The position numbers were made by a program, and so were the translations under genes. The notes under the pieces are model-generated. The model did no database searches. It worked only from the letters and a program-made list of their open reading frames with translations, and was not told the origin of the DNA. From NCBI GenBank assembly GCA_900319525.1, contig ONOU01000028.1:1-54634 (forward strand): a stretch of DNA of 54,634 bases, given 5' to 3'. Origin of the DNA: an uncultured Prevotellaceae bacterium. GTDB taxonomy: Bacteria; Bacteroidota; Bacteroidia; Bacteroidales; Muribaculaceae. Each line of letters opens with the position of its first letter. The first letter of the stretch is position 1. Below, in pieces: positions 16,429-24,261 of this stretch.

Positions 16429-16459
16429 CAAAGATAAGCCCTTTTTGCGTAAAAACAAA
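16429..16459 (-). promoter_or_regulatory. Promoter of the methyltransferase / DUF262 operon
   Basis: On the minus strand, TTTG (16459-16456), 19 nt, then TATCTTTG (16436-16429) matches the Bacteroidota sigma-70 consensus exactly. Transcription would start near 16422, giving a leader of about 310 nt before the methyltransferase. A second, weaker candidate lies 39 nt upstream: TTTG 16498-16495, 18 nt, TACTTTTG 16476-16469. Confidence 0.65.
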
Positions 16460-16498
16460 AAATCGGTGCAAAAGTAGCAGAGTATCTTGGAAGGCAAA

Positions 16499-16735
16499 GC
16501 GCTTATTGTAAGGAGTAATGACGGTGGTGGCAGATGGGGGTGACGATTTGTCACTTTATTCTGTAATGGCATGTTATTTGAGGTGGAGTGGGGCAGTGAA
16601 CTGCCTCCACGACTGTTATCAAAACAACAGTAACAACAAGACAGACAACTCAATTATGTGTTGTTCTTTATAGTCAATTAGTTGTTTTTGTTGTTTGACA
16701 AAAATTATTGACTAACAACTAAAAAACAAAATATT
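16499..16735. other. Intergenic interval upstream of htpG
   Basis: No gene is supported here. The interval is AT-rich near htpG and shows no clear TTTG/TAnnTTTG promoter and no recognisable heat-shock element for htpG. A 12-base direct repeat, ATAGTCAATTAG, occurs at 16670-16681 and at 16121-16132; its meaning is unknown. Confidence 0.4.
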
Positions 16736-18784
16736 ATGCCAAAAGGAACTATTGGGGTAACGACGAACAACATCTTCCCCGTCATCAAGAAATTTTTGTA
16801 TAGTGATCACGAGATTTTCCTGCGTGAGCTGGTGAGCAACGCCGTTGACGCCACTCAGAAGCTGAAAACCCTGTCGGGTGCCGGTGAGTTCAAGGGCTCG
16901 ACCGAGGGCCTGAAAGTTACTGTCAGCGTCGATAAGGAGGCCGGCACGCTCACCGTGAGCGACAGCGGCATCGGCATGACAGCCGAGGAAATCGACAAGT
17001 ACATCAACCAGATCGCCTTCTCGGGAGCCGAGGAGTTCCTGGAGAAGTACAAGGATACCGCCAACGCCATCATCGGCCACTTCGGCTTGGGCTTCTACTC
17101 GGCGTTTATGGTCGCCAAGAAGGTAGAGATACGCACGCTGAGTTGGCAGGAGGGTGCCAAGGCCGTGCAGTGGACCTGCGACGGCTCGCCCGAGTTTGAG
17201 ATGAGCGACTGTGACAAGACTGAGCGCGGTACCGACATCATCCTCACCATCGACGACGATGAGAAGGAATTCCTGGAGACCGCCCGCATCGAGGGTCTGC
17301 TGAAGAAGTATTGCCGCTTCCTGCCCGTGCCAATCATCTTCGGCAAAGAGCAGGAATGGAAAGACGGCAAGTACCAGGATACCGACAAGGACAAGGTCAT
17401 CAACGACGTCGAGCCCCTGTGGTCACGCATGCCCGCCGATCTCAAGGACGAGGATTACCTGAAGTTCTACCATGCCATCGAGCCGATGCAGGACGATCCC
17501 CTGTTCTGGATTCACCTCAACGTGGACTATCCCTTCACCCTGACGGGAATCCTCTATTTCCCCAAGATCAAGAACAACCTCGACATACGCAAAGACCGCA
17601 TCCAGCTCTATTGCAACCAGGTCTATGTCACCGACAGCGTCGAGGGCGTCGTGCCCGACTGGCTGATGCTGCTGCAGGGCGTCATCGACAGCCCCGACAT
17701 CCCGCTGAACGTGTCGCGCAGCTACCTGCAGAGCGACCGCGCCGTGAAGAAGATCTCGACCTATATCACCAAGAAGGTAGCCGCCCGCCTCGAGGAGATT
17801 GCTAAGCAGCAGCCCGACGAGTTCGAGAAGAAGTGGAACGACATCAAGATCTTTATCGAGTACGGCATGCTCAGCGACGAGAAGTTCTGCGAGTCAGGCC
17901 TCAAGTTCGCCCTGCTGCAGAACTGCGACGGCAAGTATTTCAAGATCGAGGACTACCGCAAGCTCATCGAGGGCGAGCAGACCGACAAGGACGGTAACCT
18001 GATCTGCCTGTATGCCACCGACAAGGAGGCGCAATACTCCTACATCAAGGCTGCCACCGACAAGGGCTATGACGTGCTGCTGATGAATGGCGAGCTGGAC
18101 ACCCCCTTTGTGGGCATGCTGGAGCAGAAGCAGGAAAAGATGCGCTTTGTGCGCGTTGACAGCGACGTGCTTGACAACCTCATCCGCAAGCAGGATGACA
18201 ACAAGCCGCAGTTCTCGCCCGAGCAGCAGGATATTGCGCGCACGCTGTTCCACTCCCAGATCCCGACCGTCGAGAAGGCCGAGTTCATGGTCAGCTTTGC
18301 CGCCATGTCACCCGACGACAAGCCCGTTGTCATCACCCAGGCCGAGTATATGCGCCGCATGAAGGACATGGCCCGCTTCCAGCCCGGCATGAACTTCTAT
18401 GGCGAGATGCCTGACATGTATGGCCTGGTGCTCAATACCAAGCATCCGCTCATCCAGAAGGTCGTTGAGGATGCCGAAAAAGCCCTCGAGACCGAGCTCA
18501 AGCCAGTGAACGAGGAGATCAACGCCACCCAAAATGTGGTCAAAGCCATCCGTGACCTCGATAAGGACAACAAGGGTGTTCCCGAGGACAAGAAGAAGGA
18601 TCTGGAGGACAACGAGAAGCATCTGGACGAGTTGCGCAAGAAGAAGGAGAACATGGTCACCGCCTATGCCGCCGGTGAGAGCCGTGTGCACCAGCTCATC
18701 GACATCGCCCTGCTGAGCAATGGTATGCTCAAGGGCGAGGGTCTGGAGAACTTCCTGAAGCGCTCCATCGGATTGCTCAAGTAA
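16736..18784 (+). CDS. htpG: Molecular chaperone HtpG (Hsp90)
   Basis: The 682-residue protein is a full-length bacterial Hsp90. The N-terminal GHKL ATPase has ELVSNAVDA at 31-39, DSGIGMT at 76-82 and GHFGLGFYS at 114-122; the middle domain carries NVSRSYLQSD with the conserved catalytic Arg; the C-terminal dimerisation part is present, with a charged segment (DKKKDLEDNEKHLDEL) typical of Bacteroidota. It folds or remodels client proteins in the cytoplasm. It is monocistronic, with an imperfect stem-loop after the stop. Confidence 0.95.
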   Translation: MPKGTIGVTTNNIFPVIKKFLYSDHEIFLRELVSNAVDATQKLKTLSGAGEFKGSTEGLKVTVSVDKEAGTLTVSDSGIGMTAEEIDKYINQIAFSGAEEFLEKYKDTANAIIGHFGLGFYSAFMVAKKVEIRTLSWQEGAKAVQWTCDGSPEFEMSDCDKTERGTDIILTIDDDEKEFLETARIEGLLKKYCRFLPVPIIFGKEQEWKDGKYQDTDKDKVINDVEPLWSRMPADLKDEDYLKFYHAIEPMQDDPLFWIHLNVDYPFTLTGILYFPKIKNNLDIRKDRIQLYCNQVYVTDSVEGVVPDWLMLLQGVIDSPDIPLNVSRSYLQSDRAVKKISTYITKKVAARLEEIAKQQPDEFEKKWNDIKIFIEYGMLSDEKFCESGLKFALLQNCDGKYFKIEDYRKLIEGEQTDKDGNLICLYATDKEAQYSYIKAATDKGYDVLLMNGELDTPFVGMLEQKQEKMRFVRVDSDVLDNLIRKQDDNKPQFSPEQQDIARTLFHSQIPTVEKAEFMVSFAAMSPDDKPVVITQAEYMRRMKDMARFQPGMNFYGEMPDMYGLVLNTKHPLIQKVVEDAEKALETELKPVNEEINATQNVVKAIRDLDKDNKGVPEDKKKDLEDNEKHLDELRKKKENMVTAYAAGESRVHQLIDIALLSNGMLKGEGLENFLKRSIGLLK

Positions 18785-18790
18785 CGGGAA

Positions 18791-18818
18791 CGGCACGCGA
18801 CCGCAACCGCGTGTGCCG
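18791..18818 (+). terminator. Imperfect stem-loop after htpG
   Basis: CGGCACGCG (18791-18799) pairs with CGC (18808-18810) and GTGCCG (18813-18818), leaving a 2-nt bulge. It starts 6 nt after the htpG stop codon. No T-run follows, so termination is only likely. Confidence 0.4.
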
Positions 18819-18941
18819 CACACATACAAGAACAGGAGAGGCTTGCCGCCGTGCGGGAGGCCACTCCTGCTCAATTAGTGAGGCAGAATCATTGAATCAG
18901 GTCACTGCTATGCCGTCAATTCTACTTTTGAGGGTATCGGT

Positions 18942-18973
18942 TTTGGCGTTTAGGCGAATAATGGTTAACTTTG
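18942..18973 (+). promoter_or_regulatory. Bacteroidota-type promoter for the dockerin-tailed protein
   Basis: TTTG at 18942-18945, 20 nt, then TAACTTTG at 18966-18973 matches the TTTG/TAnnTTTG consensus. It is 36 nt upstream of the start codon at 19010. Confidence 0.7.
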
Positions 18974-19009
18974 CACATTATTATTATAACCTAACTAAAT
19001 TAGGACCCT

Positions 19010-19684
19010 ATGAGACGAAATTTATTACTTGCAGTTGCTCTACTGGTGTCCATGCTCGGCATGGCACAGATACCCCAATTCTCCGCTGAAGAGTTTGACG
19101 ATTGGGAATATAATAACCCGGGTGTGGCCTTGAGCGCTTCCAACATTCTGGGAGGCAAGATCGCCTTGTACGTCACTTCGACAGGCGTGCCGTTGACGCT
19201 CACGTCGCCCCCATTCGCATGCCATCGTGGCGAGACGATAGACATGGCTGTCAAGTGGCTCACGCCGCAATGGCAGAATCCCGGATTCCAGCTCAACCGG
19301 GTTGCGTTGACTGCGGCTCTGCTCGACGAAAGCGGCCACACCGTTGACTCGGTGACCTGCATTCCCAGCACTGCGAGCCGCACGAACAACCTGACCCTGT
19401 CGCTGGCCGTGTCGCGCAACATCGGTCATGCACGCTTGCGGTTTGTCGCGTGGAAGTCTATCGTGAGCAACTGCGGCATGATTGAGAAGATCCAGATTGC
19501 CTGTGCCAACAAGGCCGATGTGAACGGTGACGGAGAGGTGTCTATCGGCGACATCAATGCCATTATCGGTGTGATATTGGGCTTGGACGATGATGCTGAG
19601 CTGAAAAAGAAGGCCGACGTCAATGATGACGGAGAGGTGACCGTGCCCGACGTCAACTATGTGATAGACGTCATCCTTGGCTAG
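19010..19684 (+). CDS. Secreted protein with two C-terminal dockerin-like repeats
   Basis: The 224-residue protein has a signal peptide (1-19, ending GMAQ), a beta-sandwich-like domain of about 140 residues that I cannot assign, and two dockerin-like calcium-binding repeats at the C-terminus (ADVNGDGEVSIGDIN and ADVNDDGEVTVPDVN, each followed by a hydrophobic helix ending in VILG). The N-terminal domain carries repeated polar strands, consistent with a binding module on the surface. It has its own promoter and no operon partner. Function unknown. Confidence 0.7.
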   Translation: MRRNLLLAVALLVSMLGMAQIPQFSAEEFDDWEYNNPGVALSASNILGGKIALYVTSTGVPLTLTSPPFACHRGETIDMAVKWLTPQWQNPGFQLNRVALTAALLDESGHTVDSVTCIPSTASRTNNLTLSLAVSRNIGHARLRFVAWKSIVSNCGMIEKIQIACANKADVNGDGEVSIGDINAIIGVILGLDDDAELKKKADVNDDGEVTVPDVNYVIDVILG

Positions 19685-19845
19685 AAAGCTGTCCCTAAAA
19701 TTTGTGTAATCCGATTTTTGGTTTTATATTTGCGTGTCAATGTGTGCAACAAGCAAAAATTGAGGCATAATTAGGGTGAAAGTATTCTATTTTGCACTAT
19801 TATGTTCCAATTTTGTCGATTTTTCATTCTTAATGAATGTTAAAT

Positions 19846-19877
19846 TTTGGCTGTGTTAGAAATTTGTATTACTTTTG
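19846..19877 (+). promoter_or_regulatory. Bacteroidota-type promoter of the OmpA-like gene
   Basis: TTTG at 19846-19849, 20 nt, then TACTTTTG at 19870-19877. It is 43 nt upstream of the ATG at 19921. The preceding interval (19685-19845) is AT-rich and has no gene that I can support. Confidence 0.75.
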
Positions 19878-19920
19878 CCGAAAATATCGTCTAATAATAG
19901 TGTTTAATAAATTTATTAAA

Positions 19921-21171
19921 ATGAAAAAGATTATCTTGACTTTAGCCCTTCTTATGGGTGTGTTTGCTGCTCAGGCTCAGTCCATGGAGCAGAACAAGTT
20001 CTTTGACAACTGGTCGATAACCTTGAAGGGTGGTGCTATCATGCCCTACCAGGGTTATGCTTTCTGGCCCAGCGCTCGTGGCATTTTTGGTGCCGAGATC
20101 CGCAAGCAGCTCACTCCGGTGTTCGGCTTGGGCGTAGAGGGTGAAGCCACCATCAACACCACCAGCTGGGACAAGCCCGACAAGTACTGGGGCCCCAAGA
20201 GTCCTAACATCATCGACCACACTCTGGCCGGTATGTTTGGTACCGTAAACCTGAGCAACCTGTTTGCAGGTTACAAGGGCAAACCCCGCGCCTTTGAGCT
20301 CGAGGGTGTAATCGGTGCTGGTTGGCTGCACGCTTTCCACCGCGCAGAGGCTGCCAACATGTATGGCAATGACTACAACAGCTGGTACACCAAGGCAGGT
20401 GCAAACCTGAACTTCAACTTTGGTGAGAGCCGCGCTTGGACCTTCAGCCTGAAGCCCTCAGTGGTTTGGGACATGAACGGTGACATCATGATTCCTTATC
20501 GTGACAACACCAACGCCCGCGCCCGCTGGAACGGTGAGCCCCACAATGGCAAGAGCCAGATGAACGCTAACCACGCTGCTGTAGAGCTTGAGGCTGGTAT
20601 CACCTACCACTTCAAGGGTAGCAACGGCGAGCGTTACATGACCTTCTGCCCCTACAAGTACAGCCAGGATGACATCGATGCTCTGAATGGTCAGATCAAC
20701 GGTCTGCGTGGTCAGCTCAATGGCCTGCAGGGTGACCTGGACGCTGCTAATGCCCGCAACGCTCAGCTCCAGCGCGATCTGGATGCTGCCCGCAAGGCAA
20801 AGCCCGCCGAGGTAGACAAGACCAAGTACATCGACCGCGAGAGCGCTATGATGAATGTCCTCGTTCACTTCAAGGTTAACAAGACCAACATCACTGCTGA
20901 CCAGCAGCCCAATGTTGAGCGCGTTGCCATGTACCTGAAGAACAACCCCACCGCCACTGTTGACATCAAGGGTTATGCTTCAACCGAGGGTCCCAAGGAC
21001 AACAACATCCGTCTGGCCAATGGCCGTGCCGAGGCTGTTAAGAACATGCTCATCAACAAGTACAAGATTGATGCTAGCCGCATCAGCGCTCAGGGTTGTG
21101 GTGAGACCGACATGTTCCAGGAGCTGAGCTGGAACCGTGTTTCGATTTGCGAGCTCATCGTTAAGAAGTAA
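19921..21171 (+). CDS. OmpA-family outer-membrane protein
   Basis: The 416-residue protein has a signal peptide (MKKIILTLALLMGVFAAQAQ), an N-terminal 8-strand-like barrel domain, a short coiled coil (about 260-300, repeated QINGLRGQLNGLQGDLDAA pattern), and a C-terminal OmpA/MotB peptidoglycan-binding domain (VHFKVNKTNITADQ.. GYASTEGPKDNN.. NGRAEAVKNML). It anchors the outer membrane to peptidoglycan and is probably abundant, as it has a near-consensus promoter, a strong terminator and a codon choice unlike its neighbours (more GGT, GCT, CGT). The ATG at 19921 begins the signal peptide; the frame is open upstream, but that part is AT-rich leader. Confidence 0.9.
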   Translation: MKKIILTLALLMGVFAAQAQSMEQNKFFDNWSITLKGGAIMPYQGYAFWPSARGIFGAEIRKQLTPVFGLGVEGEATINTTSWDKPDKYWGPKSPNIIDHTLAGMFGTVNLSNLFAGYKGKPRAFELEGVIGAGWLHAFHRAEAANMYGNDYNSWYTKAGANLNFNFGESRAWTFSLKPSVVWDMNGDIMIPYRDNTNARARWNGEPHNGKSQMNANHAAVELEAGITYHFKGSNGERYMTFCPYKYSQDDIDALNGQINGLRGQLNGLQGDLDAANARNAQLQRDLDAARKAKPAEVDKTKYIDRESAMMNVLVHFKVNKTNITADQQPNVERVAMYLKNNPTATVDIKGYASTEGPKDNNIRLANGRAEAVKNMLINKYKIDASRISAQGCGETDMFQELSWNRVSICELIVKK

Positions 21172-21203
21172 TTCCTGACGACTTGTAAATCCAAACGGTA
21201 ATT

Positions 21204-21249
21204 AAAAGAATCGCCCCGCTGGCATTGAGCCGGCGGGGCTAATTCTTTT
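21204..21249. terminator. Strong bidirectional terminator after the OmpA-like gene
   Basis: AAAAGAAT (21204-21211) pairs with ATTCTTTT (21242-21249), GCCCCGC (21213-21219) with GCGGGGC (21233-21239), and GGC with GCC around loop ATTGA (21224-21228). The A-run and T-run flank the GC stem, so it works as an intrinsic terminator on both strands, for the OmpA-like gene and the convergent lipoprotein gene. Confidence 0.9.
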
Positions 21250-21258
21250 ACATTGCTG

Positions 21259-21969
21259 TCAGGGGGATTGATCGCCATTGTTCGGGCTCACCCGATAAAA
21301 GGTGGGGGCGGTGTGGTCGAAGGCCACAGCAAGGCCGCTGGCCTTGGCGAGGTCTTTCGACCTCATGCTTGCCCCCGCTAATTGCTGCCCATAACGCTCG
21401 CGGATGATGCGTCCCACGGCATCGCCGCGGTTGATGTAATCGACGGTGATGCGTTGCAGCGAGTCGTTGAGAAGGCTGTCCTGGAGCGCCATGCGCTGTT
21501 CGTCGTCCTGCTTGAGCGACGAGTCGGCAGCCATCTTGAGGTACTCCTGCCATGTGGCGATGCGTGCGTTCATGATGCCGTCGCGCTGATTGATGTAGTG
21601 CAGATAGGTGCTGTTGTGCGGGCTGCCGGTGATCTGCCATGAGCCAGGCTTGATGGTGATGGCGGTGGTGCCCCCCTCGAGCACGAAGTAGAACGGATCG
21701 ACCGTGTCGTTGTCCCAGCGGATGATTGCGGCCTTGGGCCTGTCGGTCTGGCCGGTGAAGGTGAATGTGCCGTCGGTAGAACGCTGTGCGCCGCACACTC
21801 TCAACTTGTTGTAATCGTCTTCAAGCACCAGCAGGGTAGCGCTATCGTGGCGCATGGACTTGTCGATGGTGAGCGAGACCTGGTAATCCAGTCTGTGGGA
21901 TTGATTGTCACAACCTGTGGTGGCCATGATGGCAAGCAATGTGCCGATGGATAGAATCAACTTTTTCAT
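21259..21969 (-). CDS. DUF4369 lipoprotein, C-terminus formed by an interspersed repeat
   Basis: The 236-residue lipoprotein has a type II signal (lipobox MATTGC, Cys20) and a DUF4369 domain (about 28-130), followed by a helical stretch with DSLLNDSLQR. In full-length relatives DUF4369 is followed by a thioredoxin-like AhpC/TSA domain; here it stops short. Residues about 198-228 are encoded by a copy of the 93-bp hairpin repeat found again at 42299-42391, so the natural C-terminus was lost and replaced by repeat sequence (KDLAKASGLAVAF..). It is probably truncated, and may still act as a small envelope lipoprotein. A minus-strand TAATTTTG -7 box is at 21982-21975. Confidence 0.65.
   Translation of the reverse strand: MKKLILSIGTLLAIMATTGCDNQSHRLDYQVSLTIDKSMRHDSATLLVLEDDYNKLRVCGAQRSTDGTFTFTGQTDRPKAAIIRWDNDTVDPFYFVLEGGTTAITIKPGSWQITGSPHNSTYLHYINQRDGIMNARIATWQEYLKMAADSSLKQDDEQRMALQDSLLNDSLQRITVDYINRGDAVGRIIRERYGQQLAGASMRSKDLAKASGLAVAFDHTAPTFYRVSPNNGDQSP
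21285..21377. repeat. 93-bp three-hairpin interspersed repeat, copy 1
   Basis: This stretch is about 93% identical to 42299-42391; they differ by a few substitutions and one extra T. It holds three short palindromes: TGGTC..GGCCA, AAGGCC..GGCCTT, and AGGTC..GACCT. It lies inside the 3' end of the DUF4369 gene and encodes its tail. Confidence 0.8.
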
Positions 21970-21990
21970 GTTGGCAAAATTACTAAACTT

Positions 21991-22021
21991 TTTGAAATCT
22001 CACCAGAAAAGCATACCTTTG
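21991..22021 (+). promoter_or_regulatory. Bacteroidota-type promoter of the DPP-IV-like gene
   Basis: TTTG at 21991-21994, 19 nt, then TACCTTTG at 22014-22021; 30 nt upstream of the ATG at 22052. The interval also carries the -7 box of the divergent lipoprotein gene. Confidence 0.75.
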
Positions 22022-22051
22022 CGACCATAATAGAGAAAAACCAAATTTCCA

Positions 22052-24238
22052 TTGACAATGAAAATGACTAGACGACATGGCTTGGCGCTGTTGTTCATGG
22101 CGCTCTTGATGTTACCCGTTGCAGCCCAGCAGCAGTTCACGCTCGAGGATCTGAACTTCGGCGGAACGAATTACAGGAACATGATTCCCAAAAGCATTTC
22201 TCTCGCTTGGTGGGGCGACCAGCTGGTGCGTTTCTCGAGCCACCGTGACAGTTGCTGGACTGTCAATCCCACGACGGGCAAAGAGAAATTGCTGTTCACC
22301 GTGGATCAACTCGACAAGAAGGGCGGACGCATTCAAGATGACGCTCAGCGCATCTCTATGGTTGAGTCATTCCCCTATTCCGGCAAGCCGCTTGTCATGG
22401 CGCACAATAAGGGCCGCATGCTTGTCAACATCAAGACGGGTAAGGTGGAATGGAGCCAGCCGTCGCTAGGGACCACGCAGGCCGAGGAATGGAACGCCAC
22501 GAGCCGTGCCACGGCCTATGTCAAGGACGATAACCTGTATGTCATCGATGGCGCCGGAAACACGCGCCAGGTGACCAGCGACGGGTCGCGCGAGTTGGTC
22601 TATGGCCAGAGCGTGCACCGTAACGAGTTCGGCATCGAGGGCGGCTTGTTCTGGAACCCCCAGGGCACCCGCTTGGCCTTCTATCGCATGGATCAAAGCA
22701 TGGTCTCGGATTATCCCCTGATCAACGTTCCCGAGTTGGACGACAGCACCCAGGTAATAGCAACACCTGCCCCTGAAAAGTATCCCATGGCAGGGCAGAC
22801 TTCCCACCTGGTATGGGTGGGTGTGCTCGATGTGGCAACCGGCGACACCGTTTATCTCAAGGCTGGCGACCCGACCGACCGCTATTTCTCTAATATCTCG
22901 TGGAGCCCCGATGGGGACATCGTCTATGTGATGGAGGGCAACCGTGACCAGAACATCGTGGACCTGGTGGCCTATGACGCCGTAACGGGCACCCGCATCA
23001 AGTCGATTTATCACGAGGAACACCCGAAATATGTGGAACCGCAGCACCCCATCACGTTCCTGCCCTGGGACAAGAATCAGTTCCTCCTGTGGAGCGAGCG
23101 TGACGGTTACAACCACCTCTACATCCTTGACACGGCAGGCAAGCAGGTGAAACAACTCACCAGTGGCAACTGGGTGGTGATGGACCTGCTGGGCTTTGAC
23201 ACGGCCCGCAAGGCTGTCATCATCAGTGCCAATGCCGAGAGCGCTATCCAGCAGAACCTCTACCGCGTGGATGTGGCAACGGGTAAGATGACCCGTGTCG
23301 ATGAGGGCGGCAAGGGTTGGCATGCGGGCCGGTTGAGCGCTAGCGGCCGTTTCCTGATCGACAACTACCAGGAGCCTGACGTGCCCCGCAACATCGCTGT
23401 AGTGGATACCCGCACCGGCAAGTCGATGCGCTGTTTCACGGCTCCCGATCCTTGGGCTGGCTACACCGTGCCCGAGTACCGCTGCGGCACAATCAAGGCT
23501 GCCGACGACAGTACCGACCTGTACTACCGCATGGTCATGCCCGTGGACTTTGACCCCACTAAAAAATATCCCACCGTTGTCTATGTCTATGGTGGCCCTC
23601 ATGCCCACAATGTCGATGCCCGCTGGCATTACAGCAGCCGCAGCTGGGAAACCTACATGGCGCAGCGCGGTTACCTGCTCTTCATCCTGGATAACCGTGG
23701 CAGCGAGAACCGTGGCCGTGACTTTGAGCAGGCCACTTTCCGCCAGCTGGGGCAGGTCGAGATGCAGGATCAGATGCGCGGTGTGGATTTCCTGCGCACG
23801 CTCAACTATGTAGATACCGCGCGCTTGGGTGTGCACGGATGGAGCTTTGGCGGTTTCATGACCATCAGCCTGATGACCAACTATCCCGAGGTCTTCAAGG
23901 TGGGTGTCGCCGGTGGTCCGGTGATCGACTGGAAGTGGTATGAGGTGATGTATGGCGAACGCTACATGGACACCCCGCAGACCAACCCCGACGGATATGC
24001 CCGCACCAGCCTGCTGAATAAGGCCGCAGACCTCAAGGGCCGTCTGCAGATCATCATTGGCCTCAATGACCCCACCGTAGTGCCGCAGCATGCCTACAGC
24101 TTCCTGAAGGCCTGTATCGCTGCCGGCACCCAGCCTGACTTCTATGTCTATCCAGGCCAGGGCCACAACATGAGGGGCCATCAGAGTGTGCATCTGCACG
24201 AGCGCATCACGCGCTACTTTGACGACTATCTCAAGTGA
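22052..24238 (+). CDS. Dipeptidyl peptidase IV-like S9 serine peptidase
   Basis: The 728-residue exported enzyme has a signal peptide (ending PVAAQ, about residue 26), an N-terminal eight-bladed-propeller DPPIV_N domain, and a C-terminal alpha/beta-hydrolase S9 domain. The nucleophile is Ser598 in GWSFGG, the acid is the Asp of GLNDPTVVP, and the base the His in GQGHNMRGH. It removes dipeptides, mostly X-Pro, from peptides in the periplasm or at the surface. A second in-frame ATG (22058) is also possible as start. The gene has its own promoter and is convergent with the C26 fusion gene 23 nt away. Confidence 0.9.
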   Translation: MTMKMTRRHGLALLFMALLMLPVAAQQQFTLEDLNFGGTNYRNMIPKSISLAWWGDQLVRFSSHRDSCWTVNPTTGKEKLLFTVDQLDKKGGRIQDDAQRISMVESFPYSGKPLVMAHNKGRMLVNIKTGKVEWSQPSLGTTQAEEWNATSRATAYVKDDNLYVIDGAGNTRQVTSDGSRELVYGQSVHRNEFGIEGGLFWNPQGTRLAFYRMDQSMVSDYPLINVPELDDSTQVIATPAPEKYPMAGQTSHLVWVGVLDVATGDTVYLKAGDPTDRYFSNISWSPDGDIVYVMEGNRDQNIVDLVAYDAVTGTRIKSIYHEEHPKYVEPQHPITFLPWDKNQFLLWSERDGYNHLYILDTAGKQVKQLTSGNWVVMDLLGFDTARKAVIISANAESAIQQNLYRVDVATGKMTRVDEGGKGWHAGRLSASGRFLIDNYQEPDVPRNIAVVDTRTGKSMRCFTAPDPWAGYTVPEYRCGTIKAADDSTDLYYRMVMPVDFDPTKKYPTVVYVYGGPHAHNVDARWHYSSRSWETYMAQRGYLLFILDNRGSENRGRDFEQATFRQLGQVEMQDQMRGVDFLRTLNYVDTARLGVHGWSFGGFMTISLMTNYPEVFKVGVAGGPVIDWKWYEVMYGERYMDTPQTNPDGYARTSLLNKAADLKGRLQIIIGLNDPTVVPQHAYSFLKACIAAGTQPDFYVYPGQGHNMRGHQSVHLHERITRYFDDYLK

Positions 24239-24261
24239 AACAAGAAAAGGGCTGAAGGAAA

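Noticed and set aside
16265-16477. 70-codon plus-strand frame antisense to the methyltransferase leader
   Set aside because: It runs through the minus-strand promoter elements, lacks a ribosome-binding site and shows no domain; the minus-strand leader reading is better supported.
22466-24199. Long minus-strand open frame opposite the DPP-IV-like gene
   Set aside because: Antisense to a gene with a full catalytic triad; no recognisable domain.
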